Positions 8,591 to 16,837 of a stretch of DNA of 64,000 nt are shown here, piece by piece. Below the pieces are notes generated by a model. It had not been told where the DNA came from and did no database searches. It worked only from the letters and a program-made list of their open reading frames with translations. Every line of letters begins with the position of its first letter. Positions within the stretch are counted from its first letter, which is position 1. The stretch comes from Psychrobacillus faecigallinarum (GTDB taxonomy: Bacteria > Bacillota > Bacilli > Bacillales_A > Planococcaceae): contig NZ_JACSQO010000012.1 of assembly GCF_014836595.1 (NCBI RefSeq), positions 49,832 through 113,831 on the forward strand, given 5' to 3'. The position numbers and the translations under genes were made by a program.

Positions 8591-9886
8591 CTATTTTATC
8601 TTGATGCTTATATCATTCTCCAAATAATTAGGATATCCCTGCAATTCAAAGGTCACTGGATTTTCATACATTCCTTTTTCTAAGGTAAATACTTGAAAAT
8701 TCTCCGTATCAGAGAATCTATTAGATACGCCTATCGCGATATTCTTTCCATTTGTATCTAATCCATTATTAAAAAGAGTTTGCTTATAATGTAAATGTTC
8801 ATCTAGTCTCACTGCGAATCCTTCTTCGCTTATATTTTCAAGCTGTAACGGATACTGCTCGGACATAGAAACAACCTCTTTTTTTCCAAAATCTATGACG
8901 ACCTCTCGCTCATCCTTTGGTAAAGCGACTAAATCACCAATGACTAAAAATAATTCTTTTGGTTCCTGAAAATAACTGCTTTCCAAAAAAAACGTTCTTT
9001 TCGTATTATCTGCACTGCCAAAACCACTAATGGAAGAAGATCCATTTCCCCACATATCCCCATCTCCATCTTGCAATTCAATGGAAAGGAAATCAAAAAT
9101 GACCATATCGTTTTGGTTATCTGTTTCTATCTCAATAGCAGCATGCAAGGGTGAAATTTTCACTTGTTCAACCGTAAACTTTTGCCCAGCTACTACCACC
9201 TCTTGATTAATATTATATTTCTTTGGTTTTGCTATTTTATTATTTAATGTAAAAGGTATTACAAATTTTAGTTCCTCCTGCCCTATAACGGACACTTCTA
9301 ATTCAAAGGATGGATTAGAATAATCGATTACACTACTAGGATCAGAAATTCTAATCGTGTTCTTTATTTCATTTATTTGTTCATCTTGCGCAAAATCTGA
9401 AGTTACATATACAAGACCCAACTCTTCCTCATTCTGTAGCAGTACAGTCTTACCTAAGCGATAATCATTAACGGATCGAGGAGACTCGAGGGTATAGGAA
9501 AGTAACATTCCAGTTTCATCTGCAATGACACCGTCTAATGTAAAGGTAACCTCGTTTTCTGTGTTGGATACACCGATTTCCTCAAAATAGTTATTTTGAA
9601 CACTGTCTTCTACCCCTCTGTCGTATTCAACAATTGCTACAATAGCACCCAAGCCAGGTATGCTCTCAAACACCTGAGCAAAGGCTGGAGAGATTCGGGT
9701 CATAAAGGTAAAGCCAAGGAACAGCACGGCTACTGCTGATAAGCTAAAAACTATTTTTGTTTTGCGTTGTTTTTTTCTCTGGGCTAGCTTGATACCATTC
9801 AATATGGCACTTCCAGTAGATTGACTAACCTGGATTACCTCCATCTGCTGATCCATTAATTGCTGTATCTTTTTTATACCGCTCAT
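8591..9886 (-). CDS. DUF4179 membrane protein, probable anti-sigma factor
   Basis: This protein of about 431 residues has a cytosolic N-terminus (residues 1-45), one membrane span near residues 48-66 (KIVFSLSAVAVLFLGF) and a large extracytoplasmic region with the DUF4179 fold (ISPAFAQVFESIPGLGAIV just after the membrane). Such proteins are usually encoded beside ECF sigma factors and hold them inactive at the membrane. Here the ATG at 9886 overlaps the sigma gene's stop by one base (TGATG), so translation is probably coupled. A TTG one codon upstream is a less likely start. Confidence 0.78.
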   Translation of the reverse strand: MSGIKKIQQLMDQQMEVIQVSQSTGSAILNGIKLAQRKKQRKTKIVFSLSAVAVLFLGFTFMTRISPAFAQVFESIPGLGAIVAIVEYDRGVEDSVQNNYFEEIGVSNTENEVTFTLDGVIADETGMLLSYTLESPRSVNDYRLGKTVLLQNEEELGLVYVTSDFAQDEQINEIKNTIRISDPSSVIDYSNPSFELEVSVIGQEELKFVIPFTLNNKIAKPKKYNINQEVVVAGQKFTVEQVKISPLHAAIEIETDNQNDMVIFDFLSIELQDGDGDMWGNGSSSISGFGSADNTKRTFFLESSYFQEPKELFLVIGDLVALPKDEREVVIDFGKKEVVSMSEQYPLQLENISEEGFAVRLDEHLHYKQTLFNNGLDTNGKNIAIGVSNRFSDTENFQVFTLEKGMYENPVTFELQGYPNYLENDISIKIK

Positions 9887-10386
9887 CAAATATCCCCCCC
9901 TCGCTCACCCATAAACACACGAATTTTCTTTAATGTATGGTGTAACCTTGATTTTACTGTCCCCTCTGGAATTTTTAGCCTTCTAGCTATTTCACTAACC
10001 TTTAAATCATTAAAGTATTTTAAATGAATAAGCTCTCGCTGTGCAGTTGGCAGGGCTTGAAGTGCTAAATTGAGATCTGGGTTAGAAGTACTTTCTTCTT
10101 TCTCTACATATTCATTTAAGGATGCTAGCTTCCCTTGTTTCTTCAATGTATCCATGCAATAATTCAACAGTATTCTTACCAGCCATGTTTGAAAAAAAGA
10201 TGACTCCTTCACTTGATGACGCTTTGTATAAGCTCGATAAGTCACCTCTTGAAGAGCCTCCAGTACTTCATGCTCATTTTTCAAATAGATGAAGGCTGTT
10301 TTATATAAAACATCACGATGTATTTGCATTAGCTGTAAGAAAGCATCGTCATCTCCAGCGATTGCTCTCCTAACTAGGTGCTCCAT
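9886..10386 (-). CDS. ECF-type RNA polymerase sigma factor
   Basis: This 166-residue group 4 sigma factor has only regions 2 and 4. Region 2 spans about residues 5-70 (DDDAFLQLMQIHRDVLYKTA...EALQEVTYRAY). Region 4 spans about 105-158 (ALPTAQRELIHLKYFNDL followed by the helix-turn-helix IARRLKIPEGTVKSRLHH). It is paired with the overlapping DUF4179 gene as its likely anti-sigma factor. A sequence resembling an ECF promoter lies upstream, suggesting autoregulation. It resembles the SigV/SigY-like group in size, but the inducing signal is unknown. Confidence 0.87.
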   Translation of the reverse strand: MEHLVRRAIAGDDDAFLQLMQIHRDVLYKTAFIYLKNEHEVLEALQEVTYRAYTKRHQVKESSFFQTWLVRILLNYCMDTLKKQGKLASLNEYVEKEESTSNPDLNLALQALPTAQRELIHLKYFNDLKVSEIARRLKIPEGTVKSRLHHTLKKIRVFMGERGGDI

Positions 10387-10411
10387 TTTCGTTCCCCCTC
10401 TTTCGTATCTG

Positions 10412-10441
10412 TTAGACTCTCTCTTTAAAGAAAACGTTCAA
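10412..10441 (-). promoter_or_regulatory. Candidate ECF promoter of the sigma operon
   Basis: On the minus strand TTGAACG is followed, after about 17 bases, by GTCTAA. This resembles ECF -35 (TGAAC) and -10 (CGTC-like) elements. It lies about 25 bases before the sigma gene start, the usual place for autoregulation. Confidence 0.45.
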
Positions 10442-10567
10442 TGGAAATAAAATATATTTTAAATGGAAAAAAGCTACGTCTAACGTACTGTATTCTTCAT
10501 TTTCTCTTCCTCTTCCTTTTATTTGTATGTTAAGATAGTGACCGATTGAAAGAGAGAGGTAATTGAT

Positions 10568-11386
10568 ATGAAAAAATGGATTATGTATTTGTTGTCCTTA
10601 ACCATTTTGTTAGGGGCATGCAGCAGTATAGATGAACTAGTGGAAGAAACTCCATTTACAGGACCAACTGAGGAAACTCAACAAACTGAAAAAGAACCAA
10701 CAAAGGTCACGTCACCAGGTACCATTCACGATATATCTAAATTTGAAGAATTTCCGTTAGTCAGCGTGATTGATGGAGATACGATTAAAATAAAATACAA
10801 CGGTGCAAATGAAAATGTTCGTTTTTTATTGGTAGACACTCCTGAAACTAATCATCCAAAGCTTGGAGTACAGCCTTTTGGACAGGAGGCAAAGGATTTT
10901 ACGAAACAGCTACTAGAGGGACAAGATACGGTCTTCTTAGAGTTTGACGTCTCTTATAGAGATAAGTATAATCGTCTCCTCGCCTACATTTACACTGCTG
11001 ATGGCAAGAGTGTCCAAGAAGAATTATTAAAAGAAGGACTTGCTCGGGTGGCATATATATACGCCCCGAATACAATGCATGTTGACTGGTTCGAATCTAT
11101 TCAAAAGTCCGCTCAACAACAAGCGGTTGGCATATGGTCTGTCGAGAATTATGTAACAGATAGAGGCTACGATAAAGAGGCGATTGAGGAGTCAGAAAAA
11201 GTTACTGAAACAGATTCAACAAAAAACAACGATGCTGATTGTACGATTAAAGGTAATATCAATTCTAAAGGTGAAAAAATCTATCATACACCTGGACAAC
11301 AATATTACGAAATGACAATTGCTGAAGAGATGTTTTGTAGCAAGGAAGAAGCTGAAGCAGCAGGCTTCCGAGGTACGAAAAGATAA
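10568..11386 (+). CDS. Thermonuclease-family lipoprotein with C-terminal sunset-type domain
   Basis: This 272-residue exported nuclease has a lipobox LLGAC (lipidated Cys18) and an acidic, Thr/Pro-rich linker. A staphylococcal-nuclease domain spans about residues 62-195. The key residues of that family are present: Asp69/Asp71 in IDGDT, Arg85, Asp90-Thr91, Glu93 in VDTPE and Arg136 in KYNRLLAY. The last 50 residues ([29 protein letters not shown]) form the small cysteine-bearing sunset-type module seen at the end of many secreted nucleases. It would degrade nucleic acids at the cell surface. It is divergent from the sigma operon. Confidence 0.88.
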   Translation: MKKWIMYLLSLTILLGACSSIDELVEETPFTGPTEETQQTEKEPTKVTSPGTIHDISKFEEFPLVSVIDGDTIKIKYNGANENVRFLLVDTPETNHPKLGVQPFGQEAKDFTKQLLEGQDTVFLEFDVSYRDKYNRLLAYIYTADGKSVQEELLKEGLARVAYIYAPNTMHVDWFESIQKSAQQQAVGIWSVENYVTDRGYDKEAIEESEKVTETDSTKNNDADCTIKGNINSKGEKIYHTPGQQYYEMTIAEEMFCSKEEAEAAGFRGTKR

Positions 11387-11415
11387 CAATATTTTATTTC
11401 TTAATAGTTCAAACC

Positions 11416-11445
11416 AGCCTCATCATTCTGTGATGGGGCTTTCTT
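11416..11445 (+). terminator. Terminator of the nuclease gene
   Basis: AGCCtCATCA / TGATGgGGCT stem followed by TTCTTC. It overlaps the end of the convergent gene, so it may act in both directions. Confidence 0.6.
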
Positions 11446-11791
11446 CTATATTTAACTCCTTATAAAAAGTATCAACCAATGGAATAATATTAGGTTTGGA
11501 ATGATAAACTTGGTTTTGGATATTAGATAAGTCTGTATTAAAAACTGTCTTTCCATCATACAAGTAAACAGCGTATCTCCAGCCAACGCTTCCTTCCTGA
11601 TCTTCATGCGGTATAAATTCAACCTCATTCACTAAATGGAGGAACTCATTGACTTTTTCTTGGTCTTCTATTGTTTTCATTTGTCCAGTACTTCCATCTT
11701 CATAAAACGTCTGAAAGGTTTTAGCTTGGAGGGGAGTCTCGACATTACAGCCAGCAAACAATAGAACGACTATTATTAATAAACGCATCAT
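11423..11791 (-). CDS. Small hypothetical lipoprotein
   Basis: The 122-residue product has a short hydrophobic leader ending in the lipobox LFAGC (Cys15), so it should be a surface lipoprotein. The rest is a small acidic domain (GWRYAVYLYDGK, NIIPLVDTFY) of no family I recognise. The ATG follows AAGGAG. It lies 12 bases downstream of the next exported protein gene and both are probably one operon. Confidence 0.6.
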   Translation of the reverse strand: MMRLLIIVVLLFAGCNVETPLQAKTFQTFYEDGSTGQMKTIEDQEKVNEFLHLVNEVEFIPHEDQEGSVGWRYAVYLYDGKTVFNTDLSNIQNQVYHSKPNIIPLVDTFYKELNIEESPITE

Positions 11792-11803
11792 CCAAATGCT
11801 CCT

Positions 11804-12286
11804 TCATTGAAAATCTACATAAAACAAATAGCTACCTCTTCCTTGCTCCCACTCGGCGATTACTTGAAAAGAAGCCCTTCCCTTCAGTTCGCCAGTACTA
11901 ATTTCGGATAGCTCCCCTTTTAGACCAATTTCTGATTCTAATAGAAAAGCCTCAAAGCTTTGAGGAGCGATCTCAAAGGTGAATTCCATTTTTTCTCCCA
12001 CCTCGACAACAGGTGCTTTCTCTATATTCTTTACACTCGTAGGTTCTATAGCATGGGTCTCTACTGTCATCCAATCACCATTTGAATCTTTGTAACTCCA
12101 TCCATAGCCAGACAGAAAGACTTTAATGGGGATTTCTCCTATAGTGACAGCTAGCTTCGGTGGTTTTTGTCTAATCACAGACTGATCCAATTGTTCTTTT
12201 TTCTTTATAGATGCTATCTTCTCCCCTTCTCCGGACCAATAAAACAGATTTAGGACAGCTGTCATCACTAAAAGTGCTACCTTCAA
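11804..12286 (-). CDS. Hypothetical exported protein
   Basis: This 160-residue protein begins with a hydrophobic segment (VALLVMTAVLNLFYWSG) that could be a signal or anchor. A beta-rich extracellular part follows, with GYGWSYKDSNGDW and MEFTFEIAPQSFEAFLLESE. The family is not recognised. The start codon is TTG, nine bases after GGGGGG. It precedes the small lipoprotein gene by 12 bases, and the pair probably acts at the cell surface. Confidence 0.6.
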   Translation of the reverse strand: MKVALLVMTAVLNLFYWSGEGEKIASIKKKEQLDQSVIRQKPPKLAVTIGEIPIKVFLSGYGWSYKDSNGDWMTVETHAIEPTSVKNIEKAPVVEVGEKMEFTFEIAPQSFEAFLLESEIGLKGELSEISTGELKGRASFQVIAEWEQGRGSYLFYVDFQ

Positions 12287-12410
12287 ATAATTGTCCCCCC
12301 TTTTTGCATTAGTCGTGTATTATATACAAAAGTTACCATAAGATATGTTGAAGAAAATGACCTTAAATTGCAAAGAAGTCTGTCCGGTGATATACAAAGG
12401 AACAAACAAA

Positions 12411-12444
12411 TAAAAAGGCAGCCCACATTAAATGGAACTGCCTT
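12411..12444 (-). terminator. Terminator of the 12.4 kb membrane gene
   Basis: AAGGCAG / CTGCCTT stem followed by TTTTTATTT on the minus strand, overlapping the stop codon. Confidence 0.7.
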
Positions 12445-13033
12445 ATTCTCTGAAAAATTTAATCCACATTGAAAGTAAATAAAAGCCTATAAAAGTGAAG
12501 GCTTTGATGGAAAAGATCGAATCATTTATAGTGACTAGCAAAAGCTGAACAACAAATAACAGTGTAAATGCTTCCCTCATCCACTCTGCTTTTTTTCTAT
12601 GTAAAACAATTTGGATTATGATAATTACTAGAAATAGTATAGCTATTATAATATTTTCGTTTGCTATATTGTTCATGAATTCATAAGTAGCAAAAAATAA
12701 CAACAGAAAATACGGCACCTCCATATATAGCCGGGGTTTCTTTTTAGCAACAACTATCACATAGATAATTACTGCAAGGATACCAAGAAAATGCCCTTTG
12801 GTTCCTCCATTAAAATAAACGATTGATAGCGGCATTTGGCTAACTAACGAAAAGTTAAATAAAATATAGGATAGCTTCCACACAAGAATATAAGTAAAAA
12901 ATGCATTACTAACCCATTCTCCTACTTTTTCTTTTAAAGCCACTCGATAGAGAAAAGAACTTATAAAGACTGCTCCTATTACAATTATCCATATCGCAGG
13001 AATCGTTATTCTCCCAATTTCTAAATAAGACAT
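12443..13033 (-). CDS. Hypothetical multi-pass membrane protein
   Basis: This 196-residue protein has about seven hydrophobic segments and basic connecting loops (AKKKPRLY, HRKKAEW). The pattern WKLSYILFNF followed by GGTKGHFLG recalls small membrane proteins encoded near thiol-disulfide genes, but I cannot name the family. AGGAG lies six bases ahead of the ATG at 13033; the in-frame ATG 18 bases further upstream overlaps that ribosome site and is rejected. It is flanked by terminators on both sides, so it is probably transcribed alone. Confidence 0.62.
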   Translation of the reverse strand: MSYLEIGRITIPAIWIIVIGAVFISSFLYRVALKEKVGEWVSNAFFTYILVWKLSYILFNFSLVSQMPLSIVYFNGGTKGHFLGILAVIIYVIVVAKKKPRLYMEVPYFLLLFFATYEFMNNIANENIIIAILFLVIIIIQIVLHRKKAEWMREAFTLLFVVQLLLVTINDSIFSIKAFTFIGFYLLSMWIKFFRE

Positions 13034-13190
13034 TTGGAACTCCTTTTGCAAAAATAATACTAGTTTTCTCTACTATGACACATTCTTCTTTTGTTCGCAG
13101 TTATTTGTGCTCCACTTATCAATTATCTCATCCACCTGAAGAATTACCTATACTCAAATAAAAGTCATTCTTATCGCTATTTTAAACACG

Positions 13191-13231
13191 AAAAAATCCA
13201 CACTTCTATTTTCTAGAAGTGTGGATTTTTT
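13191..13231 (-). terminator. Strong bidirectional stem-loop after the FMN reductase region
   Basis: AAAAATCCACACTTCTA / TAGAAGTGTGGATTTTT with a short loop, flanked by A and T runs. It would end transcripts coming from the FMN reductase gene through the repeat elements. Confidence 0.8.
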
Positions 13232-13236
13232 ACTGA

Positions 13237-13353
13237 AAAGCTGCCTTGCCCCTCGAGGTCAAATGGTTAAAAGCTCCGGTGGCTGAGAAACTGCCTCCTC
13301 GCTTTTCTCCATTTGCTTGTCGGGGCAAACATAGGCGCTTGCGCTTTTCTTAT
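13237..13353. repeat. Palindromic intergenic element, copy 1
   Basis: A roughly 110-base unit runs from CTTGCCCCTCGAGG through AAAGCTCCGGTGGCTGAG and GCCTCCTCGCTTTTC to TCGGGGCAAACATAGGCGC. Its ends are imperfectly complementary. A near-identical copy follows 126 bases on, and a third lies at 49052-49169. Similar non-coding palindromic units are common between genes in Bacillaceae. Confidence 0.85.
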
Positions 13354-13358
13354 TTGTC

Positions 13359-13478
13359 TAGCGCAAGCGCCTTGCCCCTCGAGGTCAAATGGTTAAAAGC
13401 TCCGGTGGCTGAGGAACTGCCTCCTCACTTTTCTCCATTTGCTTGTCGGGGCAAACATAGGCGCTTGCGCTTTTCTTA
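13359..13478. repeat. Palindromic intergenic element, copy 2
   Basis: This copy keeps both arms: GCGCAAGCGCCTTGCCCC at the left and GGGGCAAACATAGGCGCTTGCGC at the right pair to form one long stem. Its right edge touches the stop codon of the FMN reductase gene, the same arrangement as copy 3 at rex. Confidence 0.87.
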
Positions 13479-14015
13479 TTATCGAATTGTTTTTAGAGCA
13501 GTTGCCCAAGGAATAACTTGGTCTAACATTTGATTTACAGAATCTGCTTGAACTGCAGCTGGTTTGAAATCAGTACCATTTTCAAAATCAGTAAATAATG
13601 ATAAAGCTGGGTGTACGCGAACATCTGCAACTAGTAATTCCCCTAAGATTCCGCGTAAATGTTCAGTTGCACGAGCTCCACCTACTGAACCGTAAGATAC
13701 GATACCTGCAGCTTTGTTGTTCCATTCTACACGAAGATAATCTAAAGCATTTTTCAATGCACCAGTAATAGAGTGATTATATTCTTGAACGATGAATACG
13801 AATCCGTCACAATCAGCTACTCTTGAAGACCAAGCAGCAGCACCTGAAGCGTCTCCGCCAGCTTCCCCTAATAATGGAAGTTTGAAGTCAGCAATATCAA
13901 TAATCTCATATTGAGCATCTCCACGTTTGTCTGCTAATTCTTTCACCCAGTTACCTACTTGTGGACTTAAGCGTCCTTCACGAGTTGACCCTAAAATAAT
14001 ACCTATTTTTAACAT
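13479..14015 (-). CDS. NAD(P)H-dependent FMN reductase/azoreductase-like flavoprotein
   Basis: This 178-residue flavodoxin-fold protein of the NADPH-dependent FMN reductase family starts with the FMN-phosphate loop GSTREGRLS and has the conserved VQEYNHSITGALKNALDYL segment and SYGSVGGARA. It probably reduces FMN, quinones or azo compounds in the cytosol. AGGAGG precedes the ATG at 14015. A second in-frame ATG at 14078, with its own AGGAGG, would add MSLWNKLFGQNNKEKEIGGKE, which the family lacks. Two MhqR-like operators upstream suggest induction by quinones. Confidence 0.83.
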   Translation of the reverse strand: MLKIGIILGSTREGRLSPQVGNWVKELADKRGDAQYEIIDIADFKLPLLGEAGGDASGAAAWSSRVADCDGFVFIVQEYNHSITGALKNALDYLRVEWNNKAAGIVSYGSVGGARATEHLRGILGELLVADVRVHPALSLFTDFENGTDFKPAAVQADSVNQMLDQVIPWATALKTIR

Positions 14016-14124
14016 TTCTTTTCCTCCTATTTCTTTTTCTTTGTTATTTTGTCCAAAAAGTTTATTCCATAAACTCATACTTATTAGCCTCCTAGTTTTA
14101 GAACGCCAAATATTCTAACCCTTA

Positions 14125-14142
14125 TATTTCCAATTCGAGATA
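14125..14142 (-). promoter_or_regulatory. MhqR-like operator 1
   Basis: TATTTCCAATTCGAGATA matches the known MhqR palindrome (tATCTcgaATtCgAGATa) except at two bases of the left arm. It sits ahead of a predicted quinone/azo reductase, the class of gene MhqR controls in Bacillus subtilis. Confidence 0.6.
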
Positions 14143-14168
14143 TACACCAAAGTTACCTCAACTTCATA

Positions 14169-14186
14169 TATATTTAATCCGAGATA
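14169..14186 (-). promoter_or_regulatory. MhqR-like operator 2
   Basis: TATATTTAATCCGAGATA has a near-perfect right half-site (CGAGATA) and a poor left one. It begins exactly 44 bases from operator 1, about four helical turns, so both could lie on one DNA face. Confidence 0.45.
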
Positions 14187-14311
14187 ATAATATCATATAT
14201 AAAACTTAGAAGTCAACATTTCTTAACTTTTAATTTTATTTATACTTTATTTATAATCCAAGTGTTAAAATATAAATATCTAAATTTTCTAATAAAAAAA
14301 GGATTGTTTTA

Positions 14312-15163
14312 ATGCATAGATACAACCATATAGAAAAATTGTTGTTTTGTTCAACTCTTTTGAATGAAAAAAAACTTCATAGGAAGCTGGAAGGTAAAAC
14401 AATTCTTATCACTGGAGCCAGCTCGGGGATTGGAAAAGAGCTAGCGTTTGTTTTAAAAGATATAAACGCCCACCTCATTTTAGTAGCCAGACGCGAGGAG
14501 CAACTATTATTAATAAAAAAAGAAATTGAACAATCCAGTGCCAAAGTTAGTGTCTTTTCTGCCGATTTGAGAGAAATAGCAGAAATGGACAACCTGTTAC
14601 ACTTTTTACATCGACAACCTGATGGAATAGATATTATTGTGAGCAATGCTGGATTATCAATCAACCGATCCATTGAAAAATCCTTAGAACGTTATCATGA
14701 TTATACTCGAACGATGGCTATTAATTACTTTGCTCCGGTTCAATTACTCCTGTCTACAATTCCTTTATTAGAAAAGAATAAGGGACAAATCATAAATGTA
14801 TCTACCATTAATGCATTACTTCTTCCTATACCTTTTTGGGCAGCCTACCAGGCATCTAAATCTGCCTTTGATACATGGTTTCGATCAGCTGCTCCAGAGT
14901 TAAACGGGAAAGGTATCTCGACTACCTCCATTTATCTTCCATTAGTGAAGACTCCAATGATCGAGCCTACTGCCGCTTACCGGAATACTCCTGCCATGAG
15001 TCCAGTTCATGTAGCGAATATTATTGCGAAATCCATGTATACCAAAAACAAAATCTATAAGCCATGGTGGCTATTCATTGGTCAGATTGGTTCGTTGATT
15101 GGTCGAAGAATTTTGGAAAAAATATTACCTAGGCTTTTACTGAAAAGAGGGTTGAACAAATGA
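14312..15163 (+). CDS. Short-chain dehydrogenase/reductase
   Basis: This 283-residue SDR enzyme has TGASSGIG at 34-41, NAG at 112-114 and the catalytic Ser164, Tyr179 and Lys183 (YQASK). A basic, partly hydrophobic C-terminus (WLFIGQIGSLIGRRILEKILPRLLLKRG) suggests membrane association, as in SDRs acting on lipids or retinol-like substrates. Its stop overlaps the start of the acyl-CoA ligase gene by four bases (ATGA), so the two are co-translated. An acyl-CoA or fatty aldehyde/ketone substrate is a reasonable guess, not proven. Confidence 0.83.
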   Translation: MHRYNHIEKLLFCSTLLNEKKLHRKLEGKTILITGASSGIGKELAFVLKDINAHLILVARREEQLLLIKKEIEQSSAKVSVFSADLREIAEMDNLLHFLHRQPDGIDIIVSNAGLSINRSIEKSLERYHDYTRTMAINYFAPVQLLLSTIPLLEKNKGQIINVSTINALLLPIPFWAAYQASKSAFDTWFRSAAPELNGKGISTTSIYLPLVKTPMIEPTAAYRNTPAMSPVHVANIIAKSMYTKNKIYKPWWLFIGQIGSLIGRRILEKILPRLLLKRGLNK

Positions 15164-16677
15164 TTGGTTCCTTATTACAAGTATTATGGAAGATGGGCCT
15201 CCTCTCACCTCTTGGATTATTTAGTTTAATCTCTACTATTTATACAGAAGGTATTAACTTAATGGTTTTAGTGCGACTGGCGGAAAAAAAATATGGAAAT
15301 AAAATCGCGTTAGTCAGTGACAAGGAAAGCTTTACTTATAGCCAACTAGCTAAGCAATGCGAAGTAGCTTCGATTTATTTAAAAAACAATTACCATATAG
15401 GCACTGAGCTACGAGTTGCCTTTCTCTGTAAGAATCATCACTATTTTGTGCAATCTATTTTTGCTGTTTCTCGCCTTGGAGCGAACATTTATTTACTTAA
15501 TCCTGATATAAGTAAGAATCAGTTTAAACAATTGGTTGATGCCTATAATTTTGACTTATACATACACGATGAAGAAGCCTTTTCACTCATAGACGAGCAT
15601 CATCTATCCCATCAAGCTATTATTAGTAACTTTGCTAGCAATATTAATGAAAATATAAAAATGAGAGAAGTACCACTCAAAAAGTCCTCTAAAAGTAGTC
15701 TCGTCTTACTAACTGGAGGCACAACTGGTACACCTAAAGAAGCAATCCATAAACCTTCTATTCTTAATTACTTAAATCCGTTTTTAACCCTTTTAAAACG
15801 CTTGAAGTTAATGCAATACCAAACAGCTTATATAGCGACGCCACTATACCATGGTTATGGAATAGCTATATTGCTTACGTTTATTGCATTAGGGAAAAAA
15901 ACGATAATTTCCGAGAACTTTCGAGCAGAAAAGTCAAGTAAAATTATTAGTGAGCATAAGGTCGAAGTAATCACAGTCGTTCCGCTTATGATTCATAAAT
16001 TACTTCAGGTTTCTTCCAATGACTTAAGCTCTCTACAATGTATTGCTTCAGGTGGAGCCAAGCTAAATGCTAAGCTGATAGCTGAGGTTAACAACAAATT
16101 AGGGCAAGTATTGTACAACCTTTATGGAACGTCGGAGGCAGGGCTTAATATAATTGCTACTCCTCAGGATTTACAATACTCCTCTTACACTATCGGCCGA
16201 TTGGTTAAAGGAGTGCGACTACAGACCATCCACAACGGGAAGCCGTTAAAGGAAGGACAGGTTGGTCAGCTTTGTATAAAAAATAAATGGTCTATGAAAA
16301 ACAAAGGTGCGTCCTGGATAGAAACCGGAGATTTGGGCTATAGAGATCCGAATGGTTATTATTTCTTGTGTGGAAGAACAGACGATTTAGTTATCTCTGC
16401 TGGAGTCAATATTTATCCCATTGAAGTGGAACAAGTATTAATACTTCATCCCTCAGTAGAGGAAGTTGCTATTGTTGGCATACCTGACGAGCAGTACGGC
16501 CAAAGATTAGTAGCATATGTAGAATTAAAGAGCAGTACTGAGCATTTAACAAAGGACATCTTAATAGAATGGCTTAGCCTAAGGGTCTCTCGTCTTCAAC
16601 TGCCAAAAGAAATAGTGTTCGTCGATCAATTACCATATACCGCTTTAGGTAAGCTAAATAAAAAACAGTTAGCTTGA
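15160..16677 (+). CDS. AMP-dependent acyl-CoA synthetase/ligase
   Basis: This 505-residue ANL-family enzyme activates a carboxylic acid as acyl-AMP and usually transfers it to CoA. The phosphate loop LTGGTTGTPK spans 185-193 or so. YGTSEAG, the hinge motif TGDLGYRD, GRTDDLVISAGVNIYP and the catalytic lysine in LGKLNKKQL (Lys498) are all present. The N-terminus has a hydrophobic stretch (MGLLSPLGLFSLIS) like membrane-associated long-chain ligases. It is coupled to the preceding SDR gene, suggesting a two-enzyme acid-activation and reduction pathway. No acyl-carrier or thiolase gene is adjacent. Confidence 0.85.
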   Translation: MIGSLLQVLWKMGLLSPLGLFSLISTIYTEGINLMVLVRLAEKKYGNKIALVSDKESFTYSQLAKQCEVASIYLKNNYHIGTELRVAFLCKNHHYFVQSIFAVSRLGANIYLLNPDISKNQFKQLVDAYNFDLYIHDEEAFSLIDEHHLSHQAIISNFASNINENIKMREVPLKKSSKSSLVLLTGGTTGTPKEAIHKPSILNYLNPFLTLLKRLKLMQYQTAYIATPLYHGYGIAILLTFIALGKKTIISENFRAEKSSKIISEHKVEVITVVPLMIHKLLQVSSNDLSSLQCIASGGAKLNAKLIAEVNNKLGQVLYNLYGTSEAGLNIIATPQDLQYSSYTIGRLVKGVRLQTIHNGKPLKEGQVGQLCIKNKWSMKNKGASWIETGDLGYRDPNGYYFLCGRTDDLVISAGVNIYPIEVEQVLILHPSVEEVAIVGIPDEQYGQRLVAYVELKSSTEHLTKDILIEWLSLRVSRLQLPKEIVFVDQLPYTALGKLNKKQLA

Positions 16678-16837
16678 AATAGTGGGTATTGAGCTGTAGG
16701 AATTGATGAAAGTAAAAGTGAGTCTTTTAACAGCTCTGTTGAAGAGCAAGGTTGATTTATGGAGAATGAGTTTTCCTGTAGATTTCTTTACTTTTGTCTA
16801 ATGGGTGGCTAAACTATGCACAGAAAGGTGGAGCAAA

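Noticed and set aside
13246..13533. A 95-codon plus-strand ORF across the tandem repeats
   Set aside because: It consists of the two repeat copies, lacks a ribosome site and overlaps the FMN reductase gene on the other strand.
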